A stretch of DNA of 64,000 nucleotides, taken from positions 1,131,792 through 1,195,791 of the forward strand of contig WLWN01000001.1 of the NCBI GenBank assembly GCA_012103575.1, read 5' to 3'. The position numbers and the translations under genes are program-made. This stretch comes from Kiritimatiellia bacterium. GTDB taxonomy: Bacteria; Verrucomicrobiota; Kiritimatiellia; WLWN01. Below the pieces are notes generated by a model. That model worked only from the letters and a program-made list of their open reading frames with translations, made no database searches and had not been told where the DNA came from. Positions 9,003-19,882 of the stretch are shown one piece after another (position 1 is the stretch's first letter; every line of letters begins with the position of its first letter).

Positions 9003-10118
9003 TTATCGACAAATTCGTCTTACATAAACACTCTGCACCATGCCTAGTGCCGCCATGGTGCTGACCATAAAAGATCCCCCATAGCTAATCAGCGGTAAGG
9101 GTAAACCTGTAATAGGTAATAACCCAATGGTCATGGCAATGTTGACAAATACATGTGTAAACAACATGGTCATGAACCCTACAACTAAAAGTACGCCAAA
9201 TTTATCTCGGGCCTGTAAGGCGGCTCTCATGCCGGCAATACATAGCGCAGAAAATAATGTCAGAAGGAGAAGAGACCCAATAAATCCAAGTTCTTCGGCT
9301 ATCACTGAATAGATAAAATCGGTGGGCGCAACGGTCCGGGGCAAAAACCCTAAAATGTTTTGCGTACCCTTTAAAAAACCTTTACCGGTCAGCCCCCCGG
9401 AACCTACCGCAATTTCAGACTGTATTTTGTTCCACGCAGCCCCCAACGGATCTCGGCCTTCATCAAAAAGAACGATAATTCGATTCTGTTGATATTCCCC
9501 TAAACCAAACCAAGCAAAGGGAGATAGCATCAATCCTGCAAGCACTAAAAAAGCGAGTATTTTTACGGGCACACCCGCGACATATAACATCCCTAATAGG
9601 ATCGGAATGAGAACAAGAGCAGTCCCCAAATCCGGTTCTTTATAAATGAGAAAAAGCGGAACCCCGACCAAGAGTAAAGGCTGAAAAATGTTTTTAAAGT
9701 CCGACAAATTCCGACCGGGTCGACCCAAGAATTGGGCAAGAACAATGACAACAGAAAGCTTACATAGTTCAGAGGGCTGAACGTAAAGACCAAAAACGTT
9801 TAGCCAACGCGTCGCCCCATTGATTTCTGCGCCGACCCATAGGACGAGCATTAAAAGAGCTAAACTCGCGCCGTACAAACTATACGCATATTGGGATAGA
9901 CGGACATAATCGAAAACCGTAAAAAACAAATAACACGTAAGCCCTAAGAAAACCCATATCATTTGCTTTTTGTAATCCATGCTAACGGGCAAACTTTCGC
10001 TTTGGTAGGAAGCGCTATAGATAAATAAAACACCCATGATGCATAGAACGATCATCGCTAATCCCATGAGCCAATCCATCTTTTGAATGCGTTGATACAG
10101 TGCACGCCACGCGATCAT
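9003..10118 (-). CDS. rodA: Rod-shape SEDS peptidoglycan polymerase RodA
   Basis: 371-residue multi-pass membrane protein of the SEDS family, which polymerises lipid II glycan strands with its partner PBP2. It contains about ten hydrophobic segments. Conserved blocks include GATRWLNVFG, QPSELCKLSVVI, KEPDLGTALVLIPI and the C-terminal TGLPLPLISYGGS. I chose the ATG at 10118 rather than the frame start at 10178, because it forms an ATGA overlap with the mrdA stop and the extra 20 residues are low-complexity. Confidence 0.94.
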   Translation of the reverse strand: MIAWRALYQRIQKMDWLMGLAMIVLCIMGVLFIYSASYQSESLPVSMDYKKQMIWVFLGLTCYLFFTVFDYVRLSQYAYSLYGASLALLMLVLWVGAEINGATRWLNVFGLYVQPSELCKLSVVIVLAQFLGRPGRNLSDFKNIFQPLLLVGVPLFLIYKEPDLGTALVLIPILLGMLYVAGVPVKILAFLVLAGLMLSPFAWFGLGEYQQNRIIVLFDEGRDPLGAAWNKIQSEIAVGSGGLTGKGFLKGTQNILGFLPRTVAPTDFIYSVIAEELGFIGSLLLLTLFSALCIAGMRAALQARDKFGVLLVVGFMTMLFTHVFVNIAMTIGLLPITGLPLPLISYGGSFMVSTMAALGMVQSVYVRRICR

Positions 10119-12073
10119 CCTGGAGCCCCCCCTTGGCCCTGGGTCGAAGAAAGTCGAAGGTCTGAAGGCTTGCCCCACGATGGCGGTGGTCGAAAGCCGA
10201 AGGTCGAAAAATAAAGGGCCTCTGCTTCCCGACTCGTGCTTTCTTGACCTTCGACCTTTGATGCCCCCCTCTTAAACAACCCCGTCATCAGCTGCTTTAT
10301 TTTGGGAGCTACCGTCGTTCCCCCACTCGTCGCCTCATCAATGACCATGGCCACTGCATACCGAGGATCATCAAAGGGAGCAAAAGCAATCATCCACCCC
10401 CGATATTTTGCATGGCCTTTAGGTCCAAATTCAGCCGTACCGGTCTTTCCGGCCATAGTGAGTCCAGGGACCTTGGCCGCTTTTCCTGTGCCATAAGGGG
10501 CCATAATGACATCTCGCATTCCTTGACGTACAAGATCAATGGAAGCTTCTGACCAATTCATATCTATCCGTGTTTGTACAGGAATGGGCCGAAAAGCAGT
10601 ATCATCGACATGTTTCATCCCCATAACGAGTCGTGGCTTATACACGACCCCTTTGTTTGCAATAGCAGACGTGATCACAGCCATCTGAAGAGGGGTCACG
10701 GTTAAAGAGCCCTGGCCAATAGAAAAATTGAGGGTATCCCCAGCGCTCCATCCCCGATGTTGGCGTATGCGCATGGACGAATCATTGGGCAGTAACCCTC
10801 CGTTTTCATAGTCTAACCCAATACCCGTTTTTTGCCCAAGACCTAATGCATATGCCATGTAATAGATGGCTTTGCGTTTGGCTTGTAAACCCACCTTGTA
10901 AAAGTAAACGTTACATGAATAAGCGAGCGCTTGCTGCATGTTAATTTGTCCATGCCCTGTTTTATGGGCACACTTAAAACGGATATGGCCTAGCATAAAT
11001 GCTCCTGGACAGTGGTATAGATCTGATGGTAATACTTTTTGATTCTCTAAAGCCGCCAAGGCAACGACGGGTTTAAAAACACTCCCCGGAGCATAATTTC
11101 CTGCAACGGTCCGATTGAAAAGAGGCTTTTCCGGGTCCTGGATCAAAGCATTCCAGCGTTCCACAGACATAGAAGGTAGAAATAGATTTGGATCAAATCG
11201 TGGCGAACTCGCCATGGCCAATACATCTCCACTCCGCGGATCCATAATGACAACAGCTCCGACATCGTCGCCTAACGCTTCCTCCGCTAAATGCTGAACG
11301 TGTATATCTAAAGACAATATGAGATCCTGCCCGGAAGAGGATTTACGTATATGCTTATTTAATTGTGTATCTTCATAACGATACCCTGATGCATCAACGC
11401 GCACGAGGTATCCACCCGCTTGTCCTCGTAGGAATTCATCATACTGTTTTTCGACACCTGATTTTCCTTCCATTTCAGGGACATAGTAATGAAACCGGTC
11501 CTCTTCTTCTTGCTCAAAGACAGCACGTCCCACATACCCCAAAACATGACATCCGGTCAGTTTTTGCGGATAGACTCTTACGGTTTCGATATGAATATCA
11601 GCACCAGGGATGGAGGGAGCACGCTCTGCCCATCGCGCTAAGGACCTATAATCTATATCACGCCATACCAATAACGGTAATGGCTTCCTTTTTTTGAGAT
11701 GGACCGCAATCTCTTCAGCCGTCAACGTTGAGGGTAACTCAAGCCGTGTTGATAACTGATCGATACAACTACGTATTCGGGCTATGATTCTCCGTTGGGG
11801 ACCTGATTGTCGCAGTTCTTCAGGATAAACGGCTATACAATAACTGGGCCGATTATCCGCTAAAACGTTGCTGCTCCGATCCAAAATTCGTCCACGTGTT
11901 CCCGGTAAGCGTACACGCCTAACACTTTGTCTCTTAAGGTTCTGCTTATAGTGGTCACCCTGCGAAACTTGAATACGCCACAGCATGAAACCTAAAAAAG
12001 AAAAAGCGATAAGCATCCCCCACAACAGGGTCTTGATTCGAATCACATCTTGATCAAGCAGTGTTCGGGTCAT
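10115..12073 (-). CDS. mrdA: Penicillin-binding protein 2 (transpeptidase MrdA)
   Basis: 652-residue class B penicillin-binding protein that crosslinks peptidoglycan during elongation. One N-terminal membrane anchor (about 14-36) is followed by the dimerisation domain (GTRGRILDRSSNVLADNRPS). The transpeptidase carries S331-x-x-K334 (PGSVFK), SxN as SCN (AYSCNVYF) and KTG (AGKTGTAEF). The last ~45 residues after LMTGLFKR are low-complexity and come from a DNA stretch rich in AAGGTCGAA-like units (10130-10270), so the tail is probably an acquired extension. ATGA overlaps join it to mreD and rodA. Confidence 0.95.
   Translation of the reverse strand: MTRTLLDQDVIRIKTLLWGMLIAFSFLGFMLWRIQVSQGDHYKQNLKRQSVRRVRLPGTRGRILDRSSNVLADNRPSYCIAVYPEELRQSGPQRRIIARIRSCIDQLSTRLELPSTLTAEEIAVHLKKRKPLPLLVWRDIDYRSLARWAERAPSIPGADIHIETVRVYPQKLTGCHVLGYVGRAVFEQEEEDRFHYYVPEMEGKSGVEKQYDEFLRGQAGGYLVRVDASGYRYEDTQLNKHIRKSSSGQDLILSLDIHVQHLAEEALGDDVGAVVIMDPRSGDVLAMASSPRFDPNLFLPSMSVERWNALIQDPEKPLFNRTVAGNYAPGSVFKPVVALAALENQKVLPSDLYHCPGAFMLGHIRFKCAHKTGHGQINMQQALAYSCNVYFYKVGLQAKRKAIYYMAYALGLGQKTGIGLDYENGGLLPNDSSMRIRQHRGWSAGDTLNFSIGQGSLTVTPLQMAVITSAIANKGVVYKPRLVMGMKHVDDTAFRPIPVQTRIDMNWSEASIDLVRQGMRDVIMAPYGTGKAAKVPGLTMAGKTGTAEFGPKGHAKYRGWMIAFAPFDDPRYAVAMVIDEATSGGTTVAPKIKQLMTGLFKRGASKVEGQESTSREAEALYFSTFGFRPPPSWGKPSDLRLSSTQGQGGAPG
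10130..10270. repeat. GTCGAAGGTC-type low-complexity repeat in the 3' end of mrdA
   Basis: Several AAGGTCGAA/TCGAAAG-like units occur here. GTCGAAGGTC at 10153-10162 is mirrored by its reverse complement GACCTTCGAC at 10246-10255. The same layout, an AAGGTCAAA ... TTTGACCTT inverted pair around a short spacer, occurs in non-coding DNA at 58772-58844. Here the repeat supplies the tail of PBP2 and the DNA around the rodA start. Confidence 0.45.
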
Positions 12074-12576
12074 GATGCCGTTGCCTCCTCTACATTTCCC
12101 ACACGCGTATCTACATACCGGGTTATTTTAAAAACAATAGGGACCGTCAAAGCACCCTCCATAAAGGCCCCTACCCCTTTAAAGAGAACCCATGTAAAAA
12201 GAGGGTCCATCTTGTTTGAAAGAACAAGCAAGCCCCACAACAAACTGGTGGTGACTGTATTTGCCAATGCGCCAAACCATATTTGAGTAATGAGCTGGTA
12301 CCCGAAAATCAGCTCTTTGAATCGACAGACAATCCAACCCACTAGACAAAAACAAAAGGAAGAATAACCGAGCGGGATTAATCCCAATGCATCTTGCAAA
12401 AGACCCGCTGTAAAAGCGGCTCGAAGCGTCGTACTCCTATCTGCTGTAAACGCATAATACAGGACAATGCTTAAAAGGAACGGGATTTTCCCATGACTTA
12501 AAAACGCCCACGTAGGAACAATGGCCTGTAGGACAGAACCTATAATAATGAGAAAAAACATGACCAAATTCCTCAT
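12070..12576 (-). CDS. mreD: Rod shape-determining membrane protein MreD
   Basis: 168-residue hydrophobic protein with about five membrane segments. The central AAFTAGLLQDALGLIPLGYS is the recognisable MreD element (G-L-x-x-D). MreD links MreC and the elongasome in the inner membrane. The family is poorly conserved, so the call rests largely on size, topology and position between mreC and mrdA. It overlaps both neighbours by 4 bases (stop/start at 12070-12073 and 12573-12576). Confidence 0.9.
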   Translation of the reverse strand: MRNLVMFFLIIIGSVLQAIVPTWAFLSHGKIPFLLSIVLYYAFTADRSTTLRAAFTAGLLQDALGLIPLGYSSFCFCLVGWIVCRFKELIFGYQLITQIWFGALANTVTTSLLWGLLVLSNKMDPLFTWVLFKGVGAFMEGALTVPIVFKITRYVDTRVGNVEEATAS

Positions 12577-13436
12577 GGAGATTGTATCCTATTAAAACGT
12601 CTTCTCCGTAATAAGGATTCAATGGGATCTTCTTCTTCAGTAACAACAAATGCATAGGTTACCCCCCCCAAATCGGCTGTTGGTATAAGGGTAGCGCTTT
12701 GATAAAGTCCGGAACGATCTAGAACCACTTCATCCACATAGCCGAGAAGAAGCCCTCTGGGAAAAACGCCCCCTAATCCTGAGGTCACCACCTCGTCTCC
12801 CAAACGAATGGGACTATCTTTATTAATAAATTCCATCCGTAAAACAACCTCTCTGTTCCAAGAAACACCCTGTCCTCGAACAATGCCAAATGTTTTTGTC
12901 CTAGACACTTGCGTCGCCACTCTACAACTAGGGTCTGATAATAATAGGATGTCACAGGTACGCGGCGATACATCCATGGTTTTCCCAACCACACCATCAG
13001 AAGTCACAACGGCTCGAGGGACACTCACGCCCTGAGAAGACCCTTTACCGAGACGAATCGTTTGCCACCACCCACTAATGTCTCGCCCGATCACTTCACA
13101 TGGAATGAGTTCACGGGTTGTTTTTTGCTGGTAGTCCAACTGTTTTCGAAGCTCGACATTTTCCTTCTCTAAGGCTTTAAGCTGCCAAACTTCATTACGC
13201 ATACGTATTACTTCAGCTGACAGTTTTTGGTTTTGCACAGAAAGGTCGCCAAGACCCCGAATCGATTTGATGGTCTCCTCAAGGCTCAAGGAAAAAGAAG
13301 TAATGAGACCTTGAATGGGAGCTATCCCTTCACGCAGCACTGCTTTTGTGTGTTGAGATACCGATGAGGGTACGTTAAGCGCCACCAACAAGAGAACACC
13401 CATTACAAACCAAAGAGATATACCTTGCTCTTTCAC
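12573..13436 (-). CDS. mreC: Rod shape-determining protein MreC
   Basis: 287-residue periplasmic scaffold. It has an N-terminal membrane anchor (about 8-25), a coiled-coil stretch (LSAEVIRMRNEVWQLKALEK, continuing into an E/L-rich helix) and the paired beta-barrel domain with typical phrases IGRDISGWWQTIRLGKGSSQ, GVVGKTMDVSP and GDEVVTSGLGGVFPRGLLLG. It coats the elongasome and activates PBP2-RodA. It lies 120 bp after mreB and overlaps mreD by 4 bases. Confidence 0.94.
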   Translation of the reverse strand: MKEQGISLWFVMGVLLLVALNVPSSVSQHTKAVLREGIAPIQGLITSFSLSLEETIKSIRGLGDLSVQNQKLSAEVIRMRNEVWQLKALEKENVELRKQLDYQQKTTRELIPCEVIGRDISGWWQTIRLGKGSSQGVSVPRAVVTSDGVVGKTMDVSPRTCDILLLSDPSCRVATQVSRTKTFGIVRGQGVSWNREVVLRMEFINKDSPIRLGDEVVTSGLGGVFPRGLLLGYVDEVVLDRSGLYQSATLIPTADLGGVTYAFVVTEEEDPIESLLRRRRFNRIQSP

Positions 13437-13556
13437 TTCATTTTTTCTTTCTTCAAAGGGAGGTCCGGCTTACGTCTAAAAGCCGATGAAGTGTATTATG
13501 AATAAAACGAGCAATTCTACTCTGTCCAAATCCAACAGACAGGAACGGGCACCCTA

Positions 13557-14600
<1,044 letters not shown>

Positions 14601-14704
14601 TTAGTATCTTAAAAAAATATAGCCATGTACTTTGTAGTATTGTGTAATGAGTCGTCAAGCTATAAAAAACAAAACCATAATGACTAATCAATAAAAGTCT
14701 GGTA

Positions 14705-16084
14705 CCTGAATCCGTCAGATAAAATCTGACGATTTTTCATTACCTGTTGGGCTAAAGCGGGGAGGATACCCGTATTCAAACAAACAACCCCACCCCAACA
14801 GGTGTGTATATGAAACAATATAAAATAAAGACTGGCAAAGGCGAACTCAACAGCACAAGCGGAAATCATCTTTGCGGCCTGCTGCTTGAGGATCATGCTC
14901 AACGGATTCTTCCCTCCAATTTTCAACCACGCCGCTCCGATGCGATCTCTGATCGGGAGATCCTCCTTACCCAGATCGGCTTACTTTGCAACGGTCGAAC
15001 CGATTTCAATGATATCGACCTGTACCGGGGTGATGAGATTTTTATGAATGCCTTTGGGCTTAAAAAGGGGAGTTAAAAAGGTAGCCTCTGAGCCGGTGTT
15101 CCGACGTCGTTTCGACGACCTGCCCCCAGCCAGAACCCATGTGGGGCTACGCAAACTCAACACCGAACTTCTTTCCTCGGGCCCCTTTGGCTAGGTAGAT
15201 GTCGAAGGGCTTGATCTTGTTCCCGTCGATATCGATGTGAGCCCTTTGGATCACTCAGGCTCTTCGAAAGAAGGCGTTTCCTACACCTAGAAGGGCCATG
15301 ATGTTACGCCCCGATATTTGCCTATGTGGGCACTCAAGGCCACATGCTTGAGTGCGAACTTCGACCCAGTAAACAACATTGTCAGTCAGGAACGACCGCG
15401 TTTATTGCCCGCAGCGTTGAAACGCTCCAAACCCTGGGCCTGGGTGGAAAATGTTTGCTTCGGCTTGATAGTGGCAACGCTGCGGCCGATAACTTCGACG
15501 CTTTTGGGGATCATTATTTTATCGTAAAGCGAAATCCTCGCCGCGAATGTCCTGAACAAATGCTGGCCCTTGCACGCCGAGTTGGAGACAAACAAGACAG
15601 TCGTGAAGGCAAGAACGTTTACACAGGCTTTTTCGATCATTTCCATCCCGGTGGTGACCAAAACCGCCCTTGTGTCCCGGTGGCCTTCGAAGTGATTGAA
15701 CGCACCATCGATATCGATGGTCAGAAACTTCTGGTTCCTAAACTTGAGGTGAACACCTGGTGGACGAACCTCTCTTGTCGTGCCAAGACGGTGCTCTAGA
15801 TCTCTATCATGGACATGGCCCCAGCGAGCAGTACCACAGTGAACTCAAAAGCGATCTTGCGCATAGCCCCTCCGTGCACCTTTAACAATACTCTAAGGCG
15901 ACTGCCCAAGGAGGCCTACGCCCCAAAATGGTCAAATCAGAGTGAATCTGACCTGTACGCTCAAAAAATTCATCAGGGTGATACTTGCCGGTCCCAATCC
16001 ACCCAAAAGCGAGCATCTCAAGGAAAAAGTTTTCAACTTTTGAGCCCCAAAATGCCTTCCGAAGCGATAGCTGACGGATTCAGG
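14705..16084 (+). mobile_element. IS1380-family insertion sequence, inactive
   Basis: Terminal inverted repeats CCTGAATCCGTCAG (14705-14718) and CTGACGGATTCAGG (16071-16084) are perfect over 14 bp. They are flanked by a perfect 5-bp target duplication TGGTA (14700-14704 and 16085-16089). The left end also folds into a small palindrome (GTCAGAT/ATCTGAC). The element carries a broken IS1380-type transposase. Its ends resemble those of the 163-bp hairpin MITEs at 41791, 43468 and 55195. Confidence 0.92.
14810..15880 (+). pseudogene. IS1380-family transposase, multiply frameshifted
   Basis: Fragments of one transposase appear in order in different frames: the N-terminus MKQYKIKTGKGELNSTSGNH at 14810, QIGLLCNGRTDFNDIDLYRG to about 15070, VFRRRFDDLPPAR near 15100, VGTQGHMLECELRPSKQHCQ from 15326, LGLGGKCLLRLDSGNAAADN (the second catalytic Asp region) and EVNTWWTNLSCRAKTV to about 15795, then ELYHGHGPSEQYHSELKSDL-like sequence. 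At least three frameshifts and loss of the C-terminal end make it non-functional. Confidence 0.88.
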
Positions 16085-16162
16085 TGGTATTATATATGCT
16101 CCGAATTTTTCATGATTCGGCTTCTTTTAGGTATTAGGCATTATGGTTTAGGATCTATCACA

Positions 16163-16747
16163 ATGCATGGACTTGATGTTTTATTATGCCGGCAAAGCCA
16201 GGTTTTGATATTGCGCACGTTATATCATGCCGAAGAACGTTTAACAGGACGAGAAATCGAACGTCGAACCGGTTTATCGAATCGTGCCACCATGTTAGCC
16301 CTTGAAAACTTAGTGGATGCGTCAGCCCTCTACAAAAAAGTTGATACCCACGCTCATCTATATAAAATTAACACAAACCACTATCTTGTCGCCAAGGCCA
16401 TTATCCCTGCTTTCGAAGTCGAAGACTTATTCTGGACCGATCTACGCAAAGTCATTCGCCGATATGTTCTTCCCAGACCGTTAGCAACAGTTGCTACCGG
16501 ACCTTTGACACGCGATGAAATGTGGTCAAGCGGATGTCTTGAACTGACCATGCTCTTTTCAACTGGCCGAAATCGGCTACGCGCATTTAACAGCATGGAA
16601 ACACTTAGCGAAACCATATGGAACCGCTACGCCTTATCGATCGAACCTAATCTACTAGACATAAACACCATGAATAAAGAATCTTATGAAACCCTGTGGC
16701 ACCGTATTGAACGAGAAGGTATCCTTCTCTTTGGAACGTTGCCGTAG
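16163..16747 (+). CDS. Winged-helix protein with a nucleotidyltransferase-like C-terminal part
   Basis: 194-residue protein. Residues 1-75 look like a winged helix-turn-helix (VLILRTLYHAEERLTGREIE, then RRTGLSNRATMLALENLVDA). The C-terminal half ends in a helix plus EGILLFGTLP, like the end of small nucleotidyltransferase-fold proteins, but I see no intact catalytic G-S-x-D-x-D motif. I chose the ATG at 16163, with AGGA about 10 nt upstream; the frame is open further up only because it runs into IS1380 DNA. It is 91 bp upstream of the acyltransferase on the same strand and could regulate it, though this is inference. Confidence 0.6.
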   Translation: MHGLDVLLCRQSQVLILRTLYHAEERLTGREIERRTGLSNRATMLALENLVDASALYKKVDTHAHLYKINTNHYLVAKAIIPAFEVEDLFWTDLRKVIRRYVLPRPLATVATGPLTRDEMWSSGCLELTMLFSTGRNRLRAFNSMETLSETIWNRYALSIEPNLLDINTMNKESYETLWHRIEREGILLFGTLP

Positions 16748-16838
16748 ATGCAATGAGACAAATTCTCTTAATCTTCTTTACAATGATAAAAGAATCAGGC
16801 AGATTTCCTCGTACCATAAATTATATAAGGGAGATACT

Positions 16839-17690
16839 ATGACAAAGATTTTTATTTTTCCAGGACAAGGCTCTCAAAAAGTAGGCATGGGAGCAGAACT
16901 CTTCAACGCCTTTCCCGAAACCGTAGAAGAAGCTGATCAAGAACTCGGTTATTCCATTTCAAGACTATGCCTTGAAGATCCTGACCAACAACTTAACAAA
17001 ACGGAATTTACACAGCCGGCCCTATACACCGTAAATGCATTAAGCTATTTAGCAAAAGTGAATGAAACGGGAGAAAAACCTGCCTCTGTGGCTGGACATA
17101 GTTTAGGGGAATATAACGCGTTATTTGCAGCTAACGCCTTTGACTTTATCACAGGACTTAAAATTGTCCGCAAACGAGGCGAATTAATGAGCCAAGCTAC
17201 GGGAGGGGGCATGGCCGCTATCATTGGTTTAAGCAAAGAGGATATCGAAAAAATCATTAGAGAAAATAGTTTAGATGCTATCGATATTGCAAATTTAAAT
17301 TCACCGCAACAAATCGTCATATCAGGTCCTGAAAAAAAGATTCGAGATGCAGAACCGGTTTTTCAAAGTAATGGGGCTAAACTCTTTATTCCTCTAAAAG
17401 TCAGTGGCGCTTTTCATTCAAGATATATGGAATCCTCTAAAAAAGAATTCGAAGCCTTTTTACATCAATTTGAGTTCTCCTCTTTGGAACGACCCGTTAT
17501 TTCCAATGTACATGCACAACCCTACGGACAAGACCAGATCCGAGAAAATTTAACGAACCAAATGACTCACTCCGTTTGTTGGACAGAAACGATTCAATAC
17601 CTTCTGCGCGAAATAGAAGATCCGGAGTTCGAAGAAATCGGTCCTGGGAATGTCTTAACAGGGCTTCTCAGACAAATTCGTTCTTCATGA
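16839..17690 (+). CDS. Trans-acting malonyl-type acyltransferase (FabD/PksC-like)
   Basis: 283-residue stand-alone acyltransferase. The fold is clear: FPGQGSQKVGMGAEL at the N-terminus, nucleophile Ser88 in GHSLGEY, malonate-binding Arg113 in RKRGELM, catalytic His193 in GAFHSR, and GPGNVLTGL near the C-terminus. Ser, Arg and the GAFH signature point to malonyl-CoA. It could be the housekeeping FabD or the trans-AT of a polyketide pathway. The adjacent Sfp-type transferase and the polyketide island 7 kb away favour the latter. The start at 16839 has AAGGGAG upstream; the longer frame is not needed. Confidence 0.85.
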   Translation: MTKIFIFPGQGSQKVGMGAELFNAFPETVEEADQELGYSISRLCLEDPDQQLNKTEFTQPALYTVNALSYLAKVNETGEKPASVAGHSLGEYNALFAANAFDFITGLKIVRKRGELMSQATGGGMAAIIGLSKEDIEKIIRENSLDAIDIANLNSPQQIVISGPEKKIRDAEPVFQSNGAKLFIPLKVSGAFHSRYMESSKKEFEAFLHQFEFSSLERPVISNVHAQPYGQDQIRENLTNQMTHSVCWTETIQYLLREIEDPEFEEIGPGNVLTGLLRQIRSS

Positions 17691-17754
17691 GTTATCATCT
17701 AAGCAGGACATTACAGATTTCCCCTTTACATAGAGGCTCTTGAGCCTGTTGTAA

Positions 17755-17806
17755 AACGCTCTGATAAACGGTAACGCGTGCTTGTTGCGGCGGCGCCGCT
17801 GCAAAC
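17755..17806. repeat. Intergenic repeat with a GC-rich hairpin
   Basis: The spacer between the acyltransferase and the phosphopantetheinyl transferase contains AAAACG-N5-ATAAAC-NN-TAACGCGT followed by a GC-rich near-palindrome (TTGCGGCGGCGCCGCTGCAA). The same first part, followed by an inverted repeat, lies at 46351-46460 after the FKBP gene. No T run follows, so it is not a standard terminator. Confidence 0.4.
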
Positions 17807-17867
17807 GATGTATACCATAGGGCATAGACCGCCTATTTCGATAACATAGGCCTAAAAAGACACCCTT

Positions 17868-18593
17868 ATGAAAGAGAACAGCACACCCATCTTCTTAACT
17901 AGAGAACAAGGAACCTATCAGGCTTTCTTTGCATGGACAGACGGCCAAAGCTATTCTGACCTTTTAGATACCAAAAAACTTTTTTTACATCCACATGAGC
18001 TTACCTATTTTGAATCGCTCAAGTTCGAAAAACGCCAACGGGACTATTTGCATGGACGGTATGCAGCAAAATGTGCCCTGTCTCAAATCCTGAAAGAATC
18101 ACAGTTAGCTAAAATCGGACTGGTGGCTGGTGTATTTAACCAACCGATTGTTCAATACAAAACGCTGGAAGCCATCGGTGTTAGTATTAGCCACTCTGAT
18201 GATATGGCCTGTGCACTAGCTTATCCAGAGATCCATCCCCTCACGATTGATATAGAAAAAATTGATCCCAAAAAAACAAAAACCATCAAAACACAGCTAG
18301 TGCCCCATGAAATAAAAAATTTAGCACTCCAAGCCGATAAGTCCATACAATCTACGTTACTTTGGACCGCAAAAGAAGCTTTATCGAAAGCGCTGAAATG
18401 TGGAATGATGTGTCCATTCGAGCTTTTCGAAACAAAAAATGTTGACATGTATAATGGGTGTTATCGAGGTGAGTTCAAGAATTTTGGACAATACAAATTT
18501 AATGCCTGGATATGGAATGATTTTGTTATATGTATTGCGCTCCCGAAAAAGACAGAGATGAAATTTGCTACAAACTCTCTTTTTGCTGTGTGA
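17868..18593 (+). CDS. Sfp-type 4'-phosphopantetheinyl transferase
   Basis: 241-residue enzyme that activates carrier proteins by attaching the CoA-derived phosphopantetheine arm. The three core motifs are visible: VSISHSDDMACALAY, LTIDIEKID (the Mg-binding D-x-E) and LLWTAKEALSKALKCG (W-x-x-K-E-A-x-x-K). Sfp-type enzymes serve polyketide and non-ribosomal synthases. Its position 178 bp after the acyltransferase, on the same strand, fits a supporting role for the polyketide carrier proteins here. Confidence 0.88.
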   Translation: MKENSTPIFLTREQGTYQAFFAWTDGQSYSDLLDTKKLFLHPHELTYFESLKFEKRQRDYLHGRYAAKCALSQILKESQLAKIGLVAGVFNQPIVQYKTLEAIGVSISHSDDMACALAYPEIHPLTIDIEKIDPKKTKTIKTQLVPHEIKNLALQADKSIQSTLLWTAKEALSKALKCGMMCPFELFETKNVDMYNGCYRGEFKNFGQYKFNAWIWNDFVICIALPKKTEMKFATNSLFAV

Positions 18594-18712
18594 CTCTTAT
18601 ACTAAAAACCGGTCAGAAGCTACCAAGACTAACCGATCAGAATCATAGAACGATGTGGATGCTGTATACCCAATTGTTCGGCATTACACCTTCCTTGCCG
18701 TGATAAAAATGA

Positions 18713-19655
18713 TTACCACACATCATCCCGTTCAGTGGATATGGAATCTTCTGGAATACCTGCCCGTCGGCATATATCAACGAACTCGTTCTGATCTCTC
18801 TGGAAGAAAGCGTCCCACTTGACGAGCCAGTGGTAGTCAAATGTTTCATAACGCAGTTTATCCTTAAAGGGCAGGATCAACATTCCTCTATCTACTAAAG
18901 ATTCCCACAAGCCACCCACGATTTTTGTTAGCTGTGAAGTGTTTATATAATCGAACAGGCCAGCGCTGTAGACCGTCGTAAAACCACCAAATCTCTCGTT
19001 GTTTCGCTTTGCATTGGAGAAACGATACGCATTCTCTTTCAAGAAACGTGGATTCAAAGATCCGCCTTTAGGCAAAAGCTCTTTAGCAAACTCCAAAGCG
19101 TTTCCATCGGTATCGATACCGTAGACGCAGATCTCGTTACTAGTTTGTGGGAGGTCTATAAGCTCTCGGCAGGACCCACAAGCTAAATTTAACCATCTAG
19201 CTGTAGAGCAGCTCTCTTCACGCGATCGGTCCTTAAGAATTCTCTTGAGCATATGAAGGCGGGATCGGACGGCAATTGCGAGGGTTCGTGAAAGAAAGTA
19301 CTTATCCAACAAGCACCCTAGACCTTTACCAGCAGGGGTATTTGAGTACACAGTCTCGAGAGTTAGGATAGCCCTCAGGCCATTCCCGCGCACGGCTCAT
19401 GAGCCGGCTACATCTGAACAGATCGCTGGTCAACACACGGCATTTTTCCTGCATGTCTGCCAGTTCAGCATCCGTCCGCCCATCGCGTGTGGCATACTTG
19501 GTTGCCTCCAGCTTCAGGCCTTGGATTCTAGAATCGAGGATGTAGTAAGTGTCGTCATGGCTCCAGTCAAACGCGCCTACGAATTTGCAGAACTCTTGAA
19601 TATAACTTTCAAAATTTTTGTCTTCCCTCCGTTTCTCCTTCGATGCTGGACGTAA
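18713..19655 (-). pseudogene. Class I SAM-dependent methyltransferase, frameshifted and truncated
   Basis: The 3' part (18713-19393) encodes a Rossmann methyltransferase core: motif I ARWLNLACGSCRELI, the acidic residue of motif II in VYGIDTDGNALEF, and a post-I region FTTVYSAGLFDYI. The upstream part (about 19394-19655) continues the same protein (ATKYATRDGRTDAELADMQE, then CRVLTSDLFRCSRLMSRAR) but in another frame, because of an extra G near 19395. No start codon is found for the upstream part. The arrangement resembles the PhcB/extracellular-factor methyltransferase group. It is probably inactive. Confidence 0.65.
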
Positions 19656-19882
19656 AGCCTAAGCGACGCGGATTCTCCCTGTATGTTTCAGGTTATTGTT
19701 CACTGTTTATGCCATCCTTTACTTGCCTGTCAATGTAAGAGGCCATGAGTCAACTCGGTTTCTATACTTTGCTTCGCGTTCTTTTAAGGTAGATACGATA
19801 TAGCACATAACCTTAGGTCTGCAAATCTTATTGATTGGTGAACGATTCGGGACTTTCACAAATGTATTTGTTACCGACGCTA

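Noticed and set aside
15809..16162. Upstream extension of the winged-helix gene
   Set aside because: The frame is open, but this part lies in the IS1380 element up to 16084; the ATG at 16163 with its own AGGA is the credible start.
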